The notes: a model not told the origin generated them from the letters alone. 64,000 bases of DNA from JALSKU01 sp964556545 (GCA_964556545.1 CAZKWE010000092.1:12925-76924), one strand, 5' to 3'; positions 17,407-26,563 are shown, numbered from the stretch's first letter. Program-made: numbers and translations.

Positions 17407-18117
17407 ATGAAAAAGTGGTTATTTGTAATTTTAATTTTATCTGCAACGATATTAAATGCGAAATTTTCAGAGTATAAAAGTAAAATTTTATCAATCGACG
17501 GAAATACTGCAACCGTCAAAAGCTTTGCTGATGTAAAAATTGGCTCAAGCGGAATAGTTGTACACCAATACTCCAAAAACCATTCAACAGTAGTAGCAAA
17601 AGTTATAGTAATAGATAAAAACAGTGACTATATAAAGCTGAGATTTAGAAAATTTGATGATTTGAAGCAAGATGTCTTGCCGGTTCCTATGATATTGCCT
17701 CATACCGGAGATACGGTTATATTAAATTATCTTTACAACCATGCTTTTGTCGTTGCACCAAATTATAAAACATATAAAGATATAACCGCAAAACATAAAG
17801 ATATTTCGTGGCTTCACCCTGATTTATTTGCAAGTGAACTTTTTGCCGACAACAACCCCTCTCCAAATAGAAAAGATTTTCAAAAATTTTGCAAAGAATA
17901 CTCTTTTTCACTTCTTTATTTTGCAATAGAAAATAATGGCTACTTTGTAGATTGCAACAGTTTTAAGGTTTTAAAAACTGAAAAAATTATTTCAAAAGAC
18001 GGCAAAACAACAGTTCCTTTTTATTCAAGAATAAAAGATATAGATACTTCTTGGCTTAGTTTTGGAAAGTCAAAGATCGCCGACTATAACAGTTACTATA
18101 AAATGCTTTTGAGATAA
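17407..18117 (+). CDS. Secreted PgbA N-terminal-like protein
   Basis: 236 residues with a signal peptide (about 1-18, ending ILNAK). The central part HAFVVAPNYKTYKDITAKHK followed by WLHPDLFASELF resembles the N-terminal domain of Helicobacter plasminogen-binding protein PgbA. The lysine-rich C-terminal tail of PgbA is absent, so plasminogen binding is not implied. It lies 1 nt before glcD, divergent from the M23 peptidase, as in related genomes. Function unknown. Confidence 0.65.
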   Translation: MKKWLFVILILSATILNAKFSEYKSKILSIDGNTATVKSFADVKIGSSGIVVHQYSKNHSTVVAKVIVIDKNSDYIKLRFRKFDDLKQDVLPVPMILPHTGDTVILNYLYNHAFVVAPNYKTYKDITAKHKDISWLHPDLFASELFADNNPSPNRKDFQKFCKEYSFSLLYFAIENNGYFVDCNSFKVLKTEKIISKDGKTTVPFYSRIKDIDTSWLSFGKSKIADYNSYYKMLLR

Positions 18118-18118
18118 T

Positions 18119-19501
18119 ATGATGACAAAAAAAGATATAGAATTTTTCCAAAATATTGTCGGCAAAGAAAATATATACAATGACAAAGCTCACCTATTGG
18201 CATATTCGTATGATGCAACAAAAAACAGATACGAGCCTGATGCTGTTATATTTCCCAGAAACGAAGATGATGTAAGCAGGATATTAAAATACTGCAATGA
18301 AAATAAAATCATCATAATTCCAAGAGGTGCAGGAAGCGGTTTTACAGGCGGGGCATTGCCCGTAAACGGTGGCATAATGCTTGCTTTTGAAAAACATATG
18401 AATAAAATCATAGAAATTGATATGCAAAATATGGTTGCTATAGTCCAACCGGGGGTTATAAACAGAGATTTGCAAAATGCGGTTGAAGAGATAGGACTTT
18501 TTTATCCGCCTGATCCGGCCAGTCAAGATTATTCTACTATCGGCGGAAATGTAAGTGAAAATGCCGGAGGTATGAGAGCTGCAAAGTATGGCATAACAAA
18601 AGACTTTGTAATGGCATTAAGAGCAGTTTTACCAAACGGAGAAATCATAAGAGCCGGTAAAAAGACGATAAAAGATGTAGCAGGATACAATATAGCCGGT
18701 ATTCTTATTGCCAGCGAAGGAACTTTGGCAGTTATAACCGAAATTACTTTAAAACTTTTAGCAAAACCGTCCAAAACAAAAACTGCTATGGGAGTTTTTG
18801 AAAGTGTCAAAGATGCTATGAATGCGGTTTTCAAAACAATGGCAAGCGGTGTCACTCCTGTTGCTATGGAGTTTTTGGACAATCTGAGCATAAGAGCCGT
18901 AGAAGAAAAATTCCACAAAGGCTTACCGGTTGATGCCGGAGCCATACTTATATGCGATGTTGATGGCAATCTTGATATAGAACTTGATACACAACTTCAA
19001 AAGATAGAACATGGTTTCAAAGAAAACGGTTGTAAAAACTTTGTTATAGCAAAAGACAAAGAGGAAGCAAATGATCTTTGGTTTTCAAGAAGAAATGCCA
19101 GCCAAAGCATTACCATATACGGAAGTAAAAAACTAAATGAAGATATAACGGTACCCAGATCCAGATTGCCGGAGCTTTTAGAGGGTATTAGCAAAATAGC
19201 AGAAAAATATGATATAAAAATACCCTGTTTCGGACATACGGGAGACGGCAATGTACATGTAAATGTAATGGTTGATGCAAACGACAAAGACGAACTCCAA
19301 AAAGGTTATGAAGCTATTGTTGAAGTTTTTAAACTCGCAGTGGATCTTGAAGGAACTTTAAGCGGTGAACACGGTATAGGCCTTAGCAAGGCTCCGTTTA
19401 TGGATATGGCCTTCAGTAAAGCAGAAATGGAACTTTTCAAGTCCGTTAAAAAAGCTTTTGATCCGAACAATATATTAAATCCGGGTAAAATGGGACTTTG
19501 A
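18119..19501 (+). CDS. glcD: FAD-linked oxidase, GlcD/D-lactate dehydrogenase type
   Basis: 460 residues with an FAD-binding PCMH domain (IIIPRGAGSGFTGGALPVNG, about residues 60-79; DPASQDYSTIGGNVSENAGG) and a C-terminal oxidase domain with CFGHTGDGNVHVNVMV and GTLSGEHGIGLSKAPF. It oxidises a 2-hydroxyacid such as glycolate or D-lactate, passing electrons to quinone or an Fe-S partner. No glcEF genes adjoin it. It overlaps the downstream YihY gene by 4 nt. Confidence 0.88.
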   Translation: MMTKKDIEFFQNIVGKENIYNDKAHLLAYSYDATKNRYEPDAVIFPRNEDDVSRILKYCNENKIIIIPRGAGSGFTGGALPVNGGIMLAFEKHMNKIIEIDMQNMVAIVQPGVINRDLQNAVEEIGLFYPPDPASQDYSTIGGNVSENAGGMRAAKYGITKDFVMALRAVLPNGEIIRAGKKTIKDVAGYNIAGILIASEGTLAVITEITLKLLAKPSKTKTAMGVFESVKDAMNAVFKTMASGVTPVAMEFLDNLSIRAVEEKFHKGLPVDAGAILICDVDGNLDIELDTQLQKIEHGFKENGCKNFVIAKDKEEANDLWFSRRNASQSITIYGSKKLNEDITVPRSRLPELLEGISKIAEKYDIKIPCFGHTGDGNVHVNVMVDANDKDELQKGYEAIVEVFKLAVDLEGTLSGEHGIGLSKAPFMDMAFSKAEMELFKSVKKAFDPNNILNPGKMGL

Positions 19502-20346
19502 AAACAAAAAAAGAAAAAATACAGTTTTATATCAAAGAATTTAGAGATAAAGATTTGTTGCATTATGCTTCAAGCCTAAGTTTTCATACTATATTGGCAC
19601 TTATTCCCGTGCTTCTTATATCACTTTCAATCTTTACAAAACTTCCGAGTTTCAACAAATACTATGAGCTTATAAAAAATTTTATTTTTTCATCTTTGAT
19701 GCCAAGCCAGCAAGAGACTATATCGAACTACATAGATAAATTTTTAAACAATACCCTAAATATGGGAATAATGGGTTTTATATTTGTAATATATGTTTCG
19801 ATTATGTTTTTTATGGATTATGAGTATATAGTCAGTAAAATTTTCAAGACAAAACCAAAAACCTTTTGGCAAAGTATCTCTACATACTGGACACTTGTAA
19901 CATTGCTTCCAATGGGTATAGGAGTATCATTTTTTATCTCAAGCAAAATACAGCATATATTAAACTCTTACCAATATACAAGCTGGATAAACATACTTGT
20001 TATACTTCCTTTTCTTATCTTTTGGATGCTCTTTTTTATAATGTATATGATATCCATAAATATCAAGGTTGATACAAAAATAGTCCTGTTTTCATCTTTT
20101 CTGGCTTCTTCTATTTGGTATATATCAAAAACTGTTTTTATCTATTATGTCAGCTATAATAAAACCTATACAAGCATATACGGTTCATTTAGCACGATAA
20201 TGTTCTTTTTTATATGGATATATTTTTCCTGGGTTATTTATATATACGGTTTAAAGATATGCTACCTTCTAAACAGAGCAAACAATACCCACTCTTTAGA
20301 AACCAATACCACAACGGCAAATAAAAATACTAACTACCCGGATTAA
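19498..20346 (+). CDS. YihY/virulence factor BrkB family inner-membrane protein
   Basis: 282 residues with about six TM segments and the family signature FRDKDLLHYASSLSFHTILA near the N-terminus. Once annotated as ribonuclease BN, the family is now regarded as a membrane protein of unknown, possibly transport, role. It begins at TTG overlapping the glcD stop codon (TTGA). It converges with the last nos-locus gene, overlapping it by 4 nt. Confidence 0.82.
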   Translation: MKTKKEKIQFYIKEFRDKDLLHYASSLSFHTILALIPVLLISLSIFTKLPSFNKYYELIKNFIFSSLMPSQQETISNYIDKFLNNTLNMGIMGFIFVIYVSIMFFMDYEYIVSKIFKTKPKTFWQSISTYWTLVTLLPMGIGVSFFISSKIQHILNSYQYTSWINILVILPFLIFWMLFFIMYMISINIKVDTKIVLFSSFLASSIWYISKTVFIYYVSYNKTYTSIYGSFSTIMFFFIWIYFSWVIYIYGLKICYLLNRANNTHSLETNTTTANKNTNYPD

Positions 20347-20828
20347 AATCCAAGCAATTTTTTTCTTATTTTAGGGTTTGTAAGATTTTCTCCTCTTAAC
20401 ATTCTCAATCTCATTTCATCAAAAGGTATCAACTTCTTTTTTGTACTGTTTTTTTCATATGCTCCGAAACCATAATGCATCGGAGTACTGTCGGTCATTG
20501 TATAATGAGCTTTTTTCGCATCTATCCATTTATGGGTATCATCACTATATGTCCAAAGTTTTACATCTTTCGGGTCATATTTGTTTTTATGAAGCCAAAG
20601 TATCATACAACCAGGATCATCAAACACAAAAGCTCTGCCATCTTTTAGTATAACTTCACTTGAATGATCCATTTTTTCCACTTCCATGCCACATTGCGGA
20701 TCCATTGTAACTCCAAGCTTTACCGGTACCGGTTTTCCGTCTTTGCTTTTTAGAGTTGCCACTTCTCTTTTTTCACAGCCGCTAAACAATAACAAAATAA
20801 ATATCGCAAATATAATACTTTTTTTCAT
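20343..20828 (-). CDS. NosL-family copper-binding lipoprotein (distal nos locus)
   Basis: About 161 residues: lipobox LLLFSGC near residue 20, then the NosL metal site MDPQCGMEV, the FVFDDPGCMILWLHKN segment and the SDDTHKWIDAKKAHY motif. NosL proteins hold Cu(I) outside the inner membrane for nitrous oxide reductase assembly. The start at 20828 overlaps the preceding stop (TGATG); an in-frame ATG three codons earlier is less likely. It is the last gene of the minus-strand nos locus and one of two canonical NosL copies in it. Confidence 0.85.
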   Translation of the reverse strand: MKKSIIFAIFILLLFSGCEKREVATLKSKDGKPVPVKLGVTMDPQCGMEVEKMDHSSEVILKDGRAFVFDDPGCMILWLHKNKYDPKDVKLWTYSDDTHKWIDAKKAHYTMTDSTPMHYGFGAYEKNSTKKKLIPFDEMRLRMLRGENLTNPKIRKKLLGF

Positions 20829-21790
20829 CACAGCCATACTCCATTTTTTAAATGATAAATTACGGGATAAGCAGATACTATAATAACATAAACAGTATCA
20901 AAAATCAAAGAAATCTTTCCAAAATTACTCTTTTTTATCCCGGCAAGCAAGATAATATATCGTGCAATTGCACTGAAAGTTCCTATAAAAAGAGTGGTAT
21001 ATAAAACATATCCTATATAGTGATAATCACTTTGCAGCATACAAAACGGGCAATGATGAGTAGGCAGTTCATATATGTAAGTTCCGAAAAACGATATAAG
21101 TGAAATGATGGAAGTTGCTACAAATAAAATATTTGCCAAAGCATAATATACGGAATTTTTCAGTCTGTAAGCAAAAAGAATAAGTATAAAATTTATATAA
21201 AAAAGCGAAACCAAAAGAGTATTTGGCAAAGAGAGTATAGAAGCGATAGTTGATTTTCCCGCAGCTGAAAATACGGTTCCGCAGCAACTGACTATTCTTG
21301 CCGGATCGAGTGAAAAAAATTCCATAACCTCCAGCACAATCTCACTCATCAAAAAAATATATATTATAACAAAAAAGATAAATTTTATCTTTGTATAAGG
21401 CATTTTTTCATTTTCCAAATCAACCTTGTTTAGCACCAGCCAGGAACTAAACAGATATAAATTTATAATTTTTATTATCATGGCATAAAAACCATATGTT
21501 GTAGAATTTACTACACCGACTGCACACATAGCTCCCGGTATATAAACCGATAACTTATCCTGTACATATATAAAGTACAAAAAAAGAGGCAATTTTATAA
21601 AAAGTATATATTTTATGATTGTCGCTACAAGATAACTCTGTTTTTCAAGTCTGTACTGTGTAGTTGTTGTTTTTGTGATATCCCATTTTAAAATTATCTT
21701 TATACTTAAAAAAAATGCAATTGTTCCGAAAAAAGCAAAAATACCGTCAAGTATCAAAATCACAAGAACATCAGGTGTCAACAAATTCAC
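20828..21790 (-). CDS. Eight-TM membrane protein with conserved-looking cysteines, unknown function
   Basis: 320 residues with about eight hydrophobic segments. Cysteines sit at membrane edges: PGAMCAVGVVNST (about residue 95), IVSCCGTVFS (about 172) and HHCPFCMLQSDYHYIGY (about 254). The CPFC and CC pairs suggest thiol redox chemistry or Cu(I) handling, as in VKOR/DsbB-like proteins, but I do not recognise the family. It lies between the ABC ATPase (4-nt overlap) and a NosL gene, so a role in copper delivery or NosZ maturation is inferred. Confidence 0.7.
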   Translation of the reverse strand: MNLLTPDVLVILILDGIFAFFGTIAFFLSIKIILKWDITKTTTTQYRLEKQSYLVATIIKYILFIKLPLFLYFIYVQDKLSVYIPGAMCAVGVVNSTTYGFYAMIIKIINLYLFSSWLVLNKVDLENEKMPYTKIKFIFFVIIYIFLMSEIVLEVMEFFSLDPARIVSCCGTVFSAAGKSTIASILSLPNTLLVSLFYINFILILFAYRLKNSVYYALANILFVATSIISLISFFGTYIYELPTHHCPFCMLQSDYHYIGYVLYTTLFIGTFSAIARYIILLAGIKKSNFGKISLIFDTVYVIIVSAYPVIYHLKNGVWL

Positions 21791-22455
21791 TTCATTACGC
21801 CTTTTACTATTTCTATTTCCCTGTCAGTAATATCAAGATTAAAAAATATAGGATCATGTGTAGCAATAACAATTGTTTTTTTATCATTTTTTAACTCTTT
21901 TAAAAATGATAAAAAATCTTGTGAAAGTTTTGCATCAAGATTGGCTGTGGGCTCATCTGCAAGTATAATCTTCGGATCATTTACCAAAGCTCTGGCAATT
22001 GCCACTCTTTGCTGTTCTCCCCCTGATAGATTTTTAGCCAAATCATTTTTTTTGTGATAAATTGAAAATTTTTTCATACTAAGCTCTGCTTTGGTATCAA
22101 TTTCCTCTTTTGTAAATCCTGAAGGAATAAGAGGCAAGATAACATTTTCATATACACTAAGTGTTGGTATAAGATTGAATTTTTGAAAAATAAAACCTAT
22201 ATTTTCCCGTCTATACATAGAAGCAAAATTATCAGGAAGCTTTGCTATCTTTTTGCCATCAACTTCCACATCACCGCTGGTTGGCTTTAAAAGTGCGGCC
22301 AAAATTGACAAAAGTGTACTTTTCCCGCTGCCGCTTGGCCCTTTTAAAAGAACCAATTCTTTTGATTTTACCTGAAATGTTATATTTTGCAAAGCTACCG
22401 TTTCATTTGGCTTGCCTTGATTGAAAATTTTATAAATTTTATCAACTTTTATCAT
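21787..22455 (-). CDS. ABC transporter ATP-binding protein (MacB/LolD type)
   Basis: 222 residues: Walker A GPSGSGKSTLLSIL (about residue 39), signature LSGGEQQRVAIARAL, Walker B IILADEPTANLD, and an ATHDP H-loop. The short form and the GENIGFIFQKFNLIPTL-like Q-loop match the MacB/LolD/FtsE group. It overlaps the FtsX-like permease by 4 nt and forms a transporter with it. It is distinct from NosF at 26564. Confidence 0.9.
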   Translation of the reverse strand: MIKVDKIYKIFNQGKPNETVALQNITFQVKSKELVLLKGPSGSGKSTLLSILAALLKPTSGDVEVDGKKIAKLPDNFASMYRRENIGFIFQKFNLIPTLSVYENVILPLIPSGFTKEEIDTKAELSMKKFSIYHKKNDLAKNLSGGEQQRVAIARALVNDPKIILADEPTANLDAKLSQDFLSFLKELKNDKKTIVIATHDPIFFNLDITDREIEIVKGVMK

Positions 22456-23636
22456 CTTATTACCTCGTCAGCTTCCAATGTCGCCGCAAACCATGAAGGT
22501 ATGATAGTTGCCGCTATATAAAGTGGCACTGTGGCAAAAAATATAAGCGTTACAGTTCCGAAGTCGAAACTAAAAGGAAGTTCAAAAGGAGGCTTGAGTA
22601 TAGAATAACCGGTAAATATATCTCTTAAAACAGGAGCATTTAAAAAATATACATAAAACATACCAAAAGTCAATGCACTGAAAAATGCAACAAATGAAAT
22701 GATAAAAGCTTCATAAAATTTTTGCAAAAGTATATCTCCTATCTTCCATCCAACTGCTTTTTGAACACCTATTTCTCGTTTTTCATCACTGCTTAATCCG
22801 CTTGTTTTATCATATATAATGATAAAAAATGTAAAAAGAGCTATGATAAAAAGTGCCAAAAAAACTCCACTCTTATAATCAAATATATTGTTATATGAAA
22901 TTCTAAGATCATTTTTTGTAATAACTCTGAAATTCGGATACATCAATCGTATCTTTGTGGCTATCTCATTAACTTCTTTTGGATTTGGTACTCTTATGGT
23001 TATATCGGTAGCTTTATCTTCACTCATTCCAAATATTTCTCTTGCATTCTCATTGCTCAACAAAATGATATCATTTGATTCTAAAAGAGTGCTTCCTTTA
23101 AAAACTCCTGCTAAATATATCTTTTTAAAATCTCCGTTTGGTTTTATAAAATTAAAGTATTTATCATAATAATTTTTTTCAAGTATCTTTTTTACACCCT
23201 CGCCTACTATCATGGTATTTGGTTTATCAAAAATCGTTTTATCATATTTGTCAACAACATTTTGTATGCTTTTTTTATAGTTTGTATCAAATCTGCTAAC
23301 ACCTACTACCGAAAAATTGGCACCTGCATTTTTAAAGTAGTAGTATCCCCAAACTCTTGGAGAAACCTGTGAAACACCCTCAATAGTTGATAACTTTTCA
23401 ACAACATCCAAACTAATATCCTGCTCTCTTCCGGCACTAAGTTTTTGTATGGTAATATCAGGTAAAGAATCAACCGTATAGGATAACTCTTTTTTTATGG
23501 AGTTGGATATAAAAAAGATAGATGATAGTAAAAATATCAGTATAAAAAAAATGATAAATATAAATATATTTTTACTTCCTCTTCTTTTTATAGCACTTAG
23601 TGCATATTCAAAAAGCAAAAGATTAAATAATTTCAT
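22452..23636 (-). CDS. FtsX/MacB-type ABC transporter permease
   Basis: About 394 residues: one N-terminal TM segment (about 20-45), a large extracytoplasmic MacB_PCD-like domain (about 45-255), then three C-terminal TM segments, the topology of LolCE/MacB mechanotransmission permeases. These move lipoproteins, peptides or metals, or transmit force across the membrane. The start at 23636 overlaps the previous stop (ATGA). Placement amid NosL-like genes suggests work on a periplasmic copper or NosL partner. No MacA-like adaptor is present. Confidence 0.85.
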   Translation of the reverse strand: MKLFNLLLFEYALSAIKRRGSKNIFIFIIFFILIFLLSSIFFISNSIKKELSYTVDSLPDITIQKLSAGREQDISLDVVEKLSTIEGVSQVSPRVWGYYYFKNAGANFSVVGVSRFDTNYKKSIQNVVDKYDKTIFDKPNTMIVGEGVKKILEKNYYDKYFNFIKPNGDFKKIYLAGVFKGSTLLESNDIILLSNENAREIFGMSEDKATDITIRVPNPKEVNEIATKIRLMYPNFRVITKNDLRISYNNIFDYKSGVFLALFIIALFTFFIIIYDKTSGLSSDEKREIGVQKAVGWKIGDILLQKFYEAFIISFVAFFSALTFGMFYVYFLNAPVLRDIFTGYSILKPPFELPFSFDFGTVTLIFFATVPLYIAATIIPSWFAATLEADEVIR

Positions 23637-23938
23637 TTGCATATAACCTTTGATGGGGTTTTTAAAAGTATTGTCGAGGGAGCATAAACATAGGTTGTTA
23701 CAAAGTAGCTAACTCCTTCGGGGTCTTCGCTAAATATGGAAAACAGATCGCTCAAACTTCTATGCCTTATGTATTTGGCTTCAGTAGATATAGACAAATC
23801 AGGAAGTCCGATATATTTAACAAATATCTGTTTTTGAGATATGTTTTTACTCTTAAGTGTTAAAAACAAAACTTCAAATGTAAAAAAAAGAGCAATTGCT
23901 GTAAAAATAAGAGAAAAAATCTTTAAATTTTTACTCAT
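23633..23938 (-). CDS. Small membrane-anchored protein of the nos locus, unknown
   Basis: 101 residues: one N-terminal TM helix (about 7-28) and an extracytoplasmic remainder containing FVKYIGLPDLSISTEAKYIR. There are no recognised motifs and a single cysteine (VICK) at the extreme C-terminus. It overlaps both neighbours by 4 nt (ATGA junctions), so it is almost certainly co-translated with the NosL-like protein upstream and the FtsX-like permease downstream. It may be an accessory subunit of that ABC transporter. Confidence 0.65.
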   Translation of the reverse strand: MSKNLKIFSLIFTAIALFFTFEVLFLTLKSKNISQKQIFVKYIGLPDLSISTEAKYIRHRSLSDLFSIFSEDPEGVSYFVTTYVYAPSTILLKTPSKVICK

Positions 23939-24636
23939 TTTTTTTGCTCATCAAGCGACCAGACAAGATCATCATTTAACTCATCAAATCTTTTTATAAA
24001 TTTTCCGAAATGATCTTTTTTAAAATTTTCAGCCTCTTTGAGTGTTTTAAAAGGTATAAGCTCATTCCCCATAGGTCCTAAAACATTACTCCAAAACACA
24101 TAATATGCTTTTTTGGCATTTATACCCTTTTGAGTATAATAATCAGTTACAATTATTTTGGTAATACTTTTTCTAAATTTTTTTATATCATATTTGCCAT
24201 AGTCATCCGGATTGAAGTAAAATTTCATCATATCCTTTACACCGTCAAAACTAAAATGATGAATTTTGCCATCTTTTTTAAAATAAATCTGAGCCGCCCA
24301 TCTTGGATACTTGTAAACAAGCATTCCGCAAACCGGACATTTTTCTCCTTTGTGGACAACTACTTTACCAAATTCTTTCGGTTTACCTGCTCTTTTGATA
24401 TCCCAAAGATACAATGATACCGCCAACAACTGTTTTTTGGACAACCTTTTGCAAAGCTTTTTCTCTTTTATAGCTTTTTTGAGCATCTTGATATCTTCAT
24501 AGTTTTTAACATTTATTGGTTTGCAAACTTTTTGATATATCTTTTTACCCATAGGATAATAAATAATCTTTTTTTGTGCATCTGTTATAGCAAAAAGAGA
24601 GCCAAACAATATCAATAATACAAGAATCTTTTTCAT
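23935..24636 (-). CDS. NosL-like protein with N-terminal cytochrome c-like extension lacking a haem motif
   Basis: About 233 residues. Signal peptide about 1-20. Residues about 25-85 resemble a class I cytochrome c (GKKIYQKVC near the start, LSKKQLLAVSLYLWDI at the end) but no CxxCH is present. A NosL domain follows with KCPVCGMLVYKYPRWAAQIY, HHFSFDGVKDMMKFYF and a late VLGPMGNELIPFKT motif. The start at 24636 is chosen because GGGG is well spaced there; an ATG five codons earlier overlaps that site. Probably periplasmic Cu(I) binding. Confidence 0.75.
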   Translation of the reverse strand: MKKILVLLILFGSLFAITDAQKKIIYYPMGKKIYQKVCKPINVKNYEDIKMLKKAIKEKKLCKRLSKKQLLAVSLYLWDIKRAGKPKEFGKVVVHKGEKCPVCGMLVYKYPRWAAQIYFKKDGKIHHFSFDGVKDMMKFYFNPDDYGKYDIKKFRKSITKIIVTDYYTQKGINAKKAYYVFWSNVLGPMGNELIPFKTLKEAENFKKDHFGKFIKRFDELNDDLVWSLDEQKK

Positions 24637-24724
24637 ATTTTTCCCCAACAATATAATATATCAATATAGCAAAAAAGTGTTAAGTGTTTGTTAAAAAATG
24701 TTTATGATATATTTAAAAAATCAA

Positions 24725-25201
24725 TTACAGCATATCAAGATACTTAATCAATCCTTTTGAAATTCTTGAAAAAGGTAAAACCTTTGTTCCTCCGTATTTT
24801 ACTTCAAACATTTTAAGAGTTGTTCTATCGCTAAAAGGTACCAAATCATCACCCTTCGGGCCTATTAGTCTGCTACCAAAAACATAAAGAGCTTTTTTTG
24901 CATCTATTACTTTACCTGTTATATAATCCTGCACGACCATTTTTTTTATGTCTTTGGTAGTTTTTGCACCGTATTCGGTATAATACCACGGTCTATAGTA
25001 AAAATCCATCATACTTTTAACAGAACTAAAGTATGCCTTTTTACCATTTTTCAACTCAATCATACAGACTAAATTTCCATATTTGTTTACATTCCAATTA
25101 AACAATGGATCAAGTGCATTTTTGGGAACTTTCAATTCTCCTGCACTAAGTCCTGAAACCAAAAATCCAAAAAACAAAATGCTTAATATAACTTTTTTCA
25201 T
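24725..25201 (-). CDS. Divergent NosL-like periplasmic protein without the CxxCxM site
   Basis: 158 residues with a signal peptide (about 1-20, ending LSAGE). It aligns by eye with the C-terminal part of the 23935 protein: AYFSSVKSMMDFYYRP, MVVQDYITGKVIDAKKALYVFG and LIGPKGDDLVPFSD. The cysteine motif of NosL is reduced to a lone NLVCMIE. A clear GGAGG site precedes the ATG. It may have lost copper binding or use a Cys-Met pair. A 73-bp gap separates it from the next gene downstream. Confidence 0.7.
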   Translation of the reverse strand: MKKVILSILFFGFLVSGLSAGELKVPKNALDPLFNWNVNKYGNLVCMIELKNGKKAYFSSVKSMMDFYYRPWYYTEYGAKTTKDIKKMVVQDYITGKVIDAKKALYVFGSRLIGPKGDDLVPFSDRTTLKMFEVKYGGTKVLPFSRISKGLIKYLDML

Positions 25202-25249
25202 AAAATTCCCTCCAAATTTTTTATTTGTTTTTAAATATGGATACCCATA

Positions 25250-26077
25250 TTACAATATATCTTTTTTCTTAAATGAAATAAATCCAAAAAGAGCAAACAA
25301 AGCACCTATTATAACCGGATATGTTACTGCATAGGCTATAAAAGCCGTATGTCCGAAATTATCAAGCAAATAGTAAGCTACCGGGCCTATAACGGTAAGT
25401 TCGGGGTCAAATAGGCTTATAGCTCCTACTCTAAATACTTCCATCGGATTTAAAAGCGAGATAGATATGATAAGATTATCCGAAATCCTGTCTTGAAGCA
25501 TCAATCCTATAAGAGCTACATCTATAAAAGCCAGCATTACTATCCACACCACAAATGATGCCCCTATGGCCACATCATGTGATTTTACAATAGATGATAT
25601 AAAAAAAGCAATTCCGAGAAATGAAAATGAAAGTCCGAACAGTAAAGCCGAATACAGCATTAACATATTGTAAGGCAATGCTCCGCCTTTAAAAATTCCC
25701 CAAACAACCCCAAGAAATAAAGCGATAACAACAGGTAAAAAAACCGTTAAAAATCTGCCGAGCATTTTACCCCAATAATAATCTTTTAACGATATGGGAA
25801 ATGACAACATATACTCAAGTATATTACTCTCCTTATCACCTGCAATGGATTTGACGGTAGTAGTAAGTATAAAGATAGGAAGTATGATTATAGTTACTTG
25901 CATATATATAAGAAGTATCCTGCTAAGTCCGCTAAATCCCATAACAACAGCATTTGTAATACCTGTTATAAAAAATAAAGCCATCAGTCCGCCAAAAACT
26001 ATACTATATATAAAAAACCATTTTGATTTTATAGACTCTTTTATATCAAGCTTTGCTACTAACAATAAATTTTTCAC
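25250..26077 (-). CDS. nosY: NosY, ABC transporter permease for nitrous oxide reductase maturation
   Basis: 275 residues with six hydrophobic segments typical of ABC-2 permeases of the NosY group, including IAGDKESNILEYMLSFPISL in the first loop. With NosF and periplasmic NosD it supports assembly of the copper centres of NosZ. It starts at GTG, 2 nt after the NosL stop. In the usual Wolinella order nosY precedes nosL; here nosL lies between nosF and nosY. Confidence 0.88.
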   Translation of the reverse strand: MKNLLLVAKLDIKESIKSKWFFIYSIVFGGLMALFFITGITNAVVMGFSGLSRILLIYMQVTIIILPIFILTTTVKSIAGDKESNILEYMLSFPISLKDYYWGKMLGRFLTVFLPVVIALFLGVVWGIFKGGALPYNMLMLYSALLFGLSFSFLGIAFFISSIVKSHDVAIGASFVVWIVMLAFIDVALIGLMLQDRISDNLIISISLLNPMEVFRVGAISLFDPELTVIGPVAYYLLDNFGHTAFIAYAVTYPVIIGALFALFGFISFKKKDIL

Positions 26078-26079
26078 CG

Positions 26080-26562
26080 TTATTTTCCCTTTTGTATTTT
26101 TTGCTGATTGAAATCTTCAACTTTATGTATAATCTTTTCAGCCTCTTTTAAAGTCAAAGGCTTTTCTCCTTTTGGCAATGTCTTTTTTGTAAAAGCGGCT
26201 ATACCATAGGCCATAGGAGTTATCATATCATCTGTATATAAGGCTTTTCTTGCATCTATCCATTTTCCGGTTTTAGCATCTGTTATCCAGATAACAGCTT
26301 TATCCTTCCATGGTATTTTATTTTCATCCATCCACAAAACCGCACAACCTATATCATCAAAAAGATAATGCTTGCCTGTTTTGGGATTTACCACTTGTAC
26401 TGCATATTTTCTCTCGCTGATAGCCATGTCACATCTTTGGCATATATCTCTATCCCAATGCATTTTTTGCGGTTTTAAATCTATCTTTTTATCGCACCCC
26501 GTAAGACCACCCATAAACAATAAAGACAAAAATACAAATATATACTTCTTCATTTGCATCAT
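26080..26562 (-). CDS. nosL: NosL copper chaperone lipoprotein
   Basis: About 160 residues with lipobox MGGLTGC, the metal site DICQRCDMAI, HYLFDDIGCAVLWMDEN and WIDARKALY. It binds Cu(I) on the outer face of the inner membrane and passes it to NosZ through NosDFY, from family knowledge. Several in-frame ATG codons (26562, 26559, 26553) make the exact start uncertain; MKKYIFVF at 26553 is the simplest lipoprotein start. Confidence 0.9.
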   Translation of the reverse strand: MMQMKKYIFVFLSLLFMGGLTGCDKKIDLKPQKMHWDRDICQRCDMAISERKYAVQVVNPKTGKHYLFDDIGCAVLWMDENKIPWKDKAVIWITDAKTGKWIDARKALYTDDMITPMAYGIAAFTKKTLPKGEKPLTLKEAEKIIHKVEDFNQQKIQKGK

Positions 26563-26563
26563 C

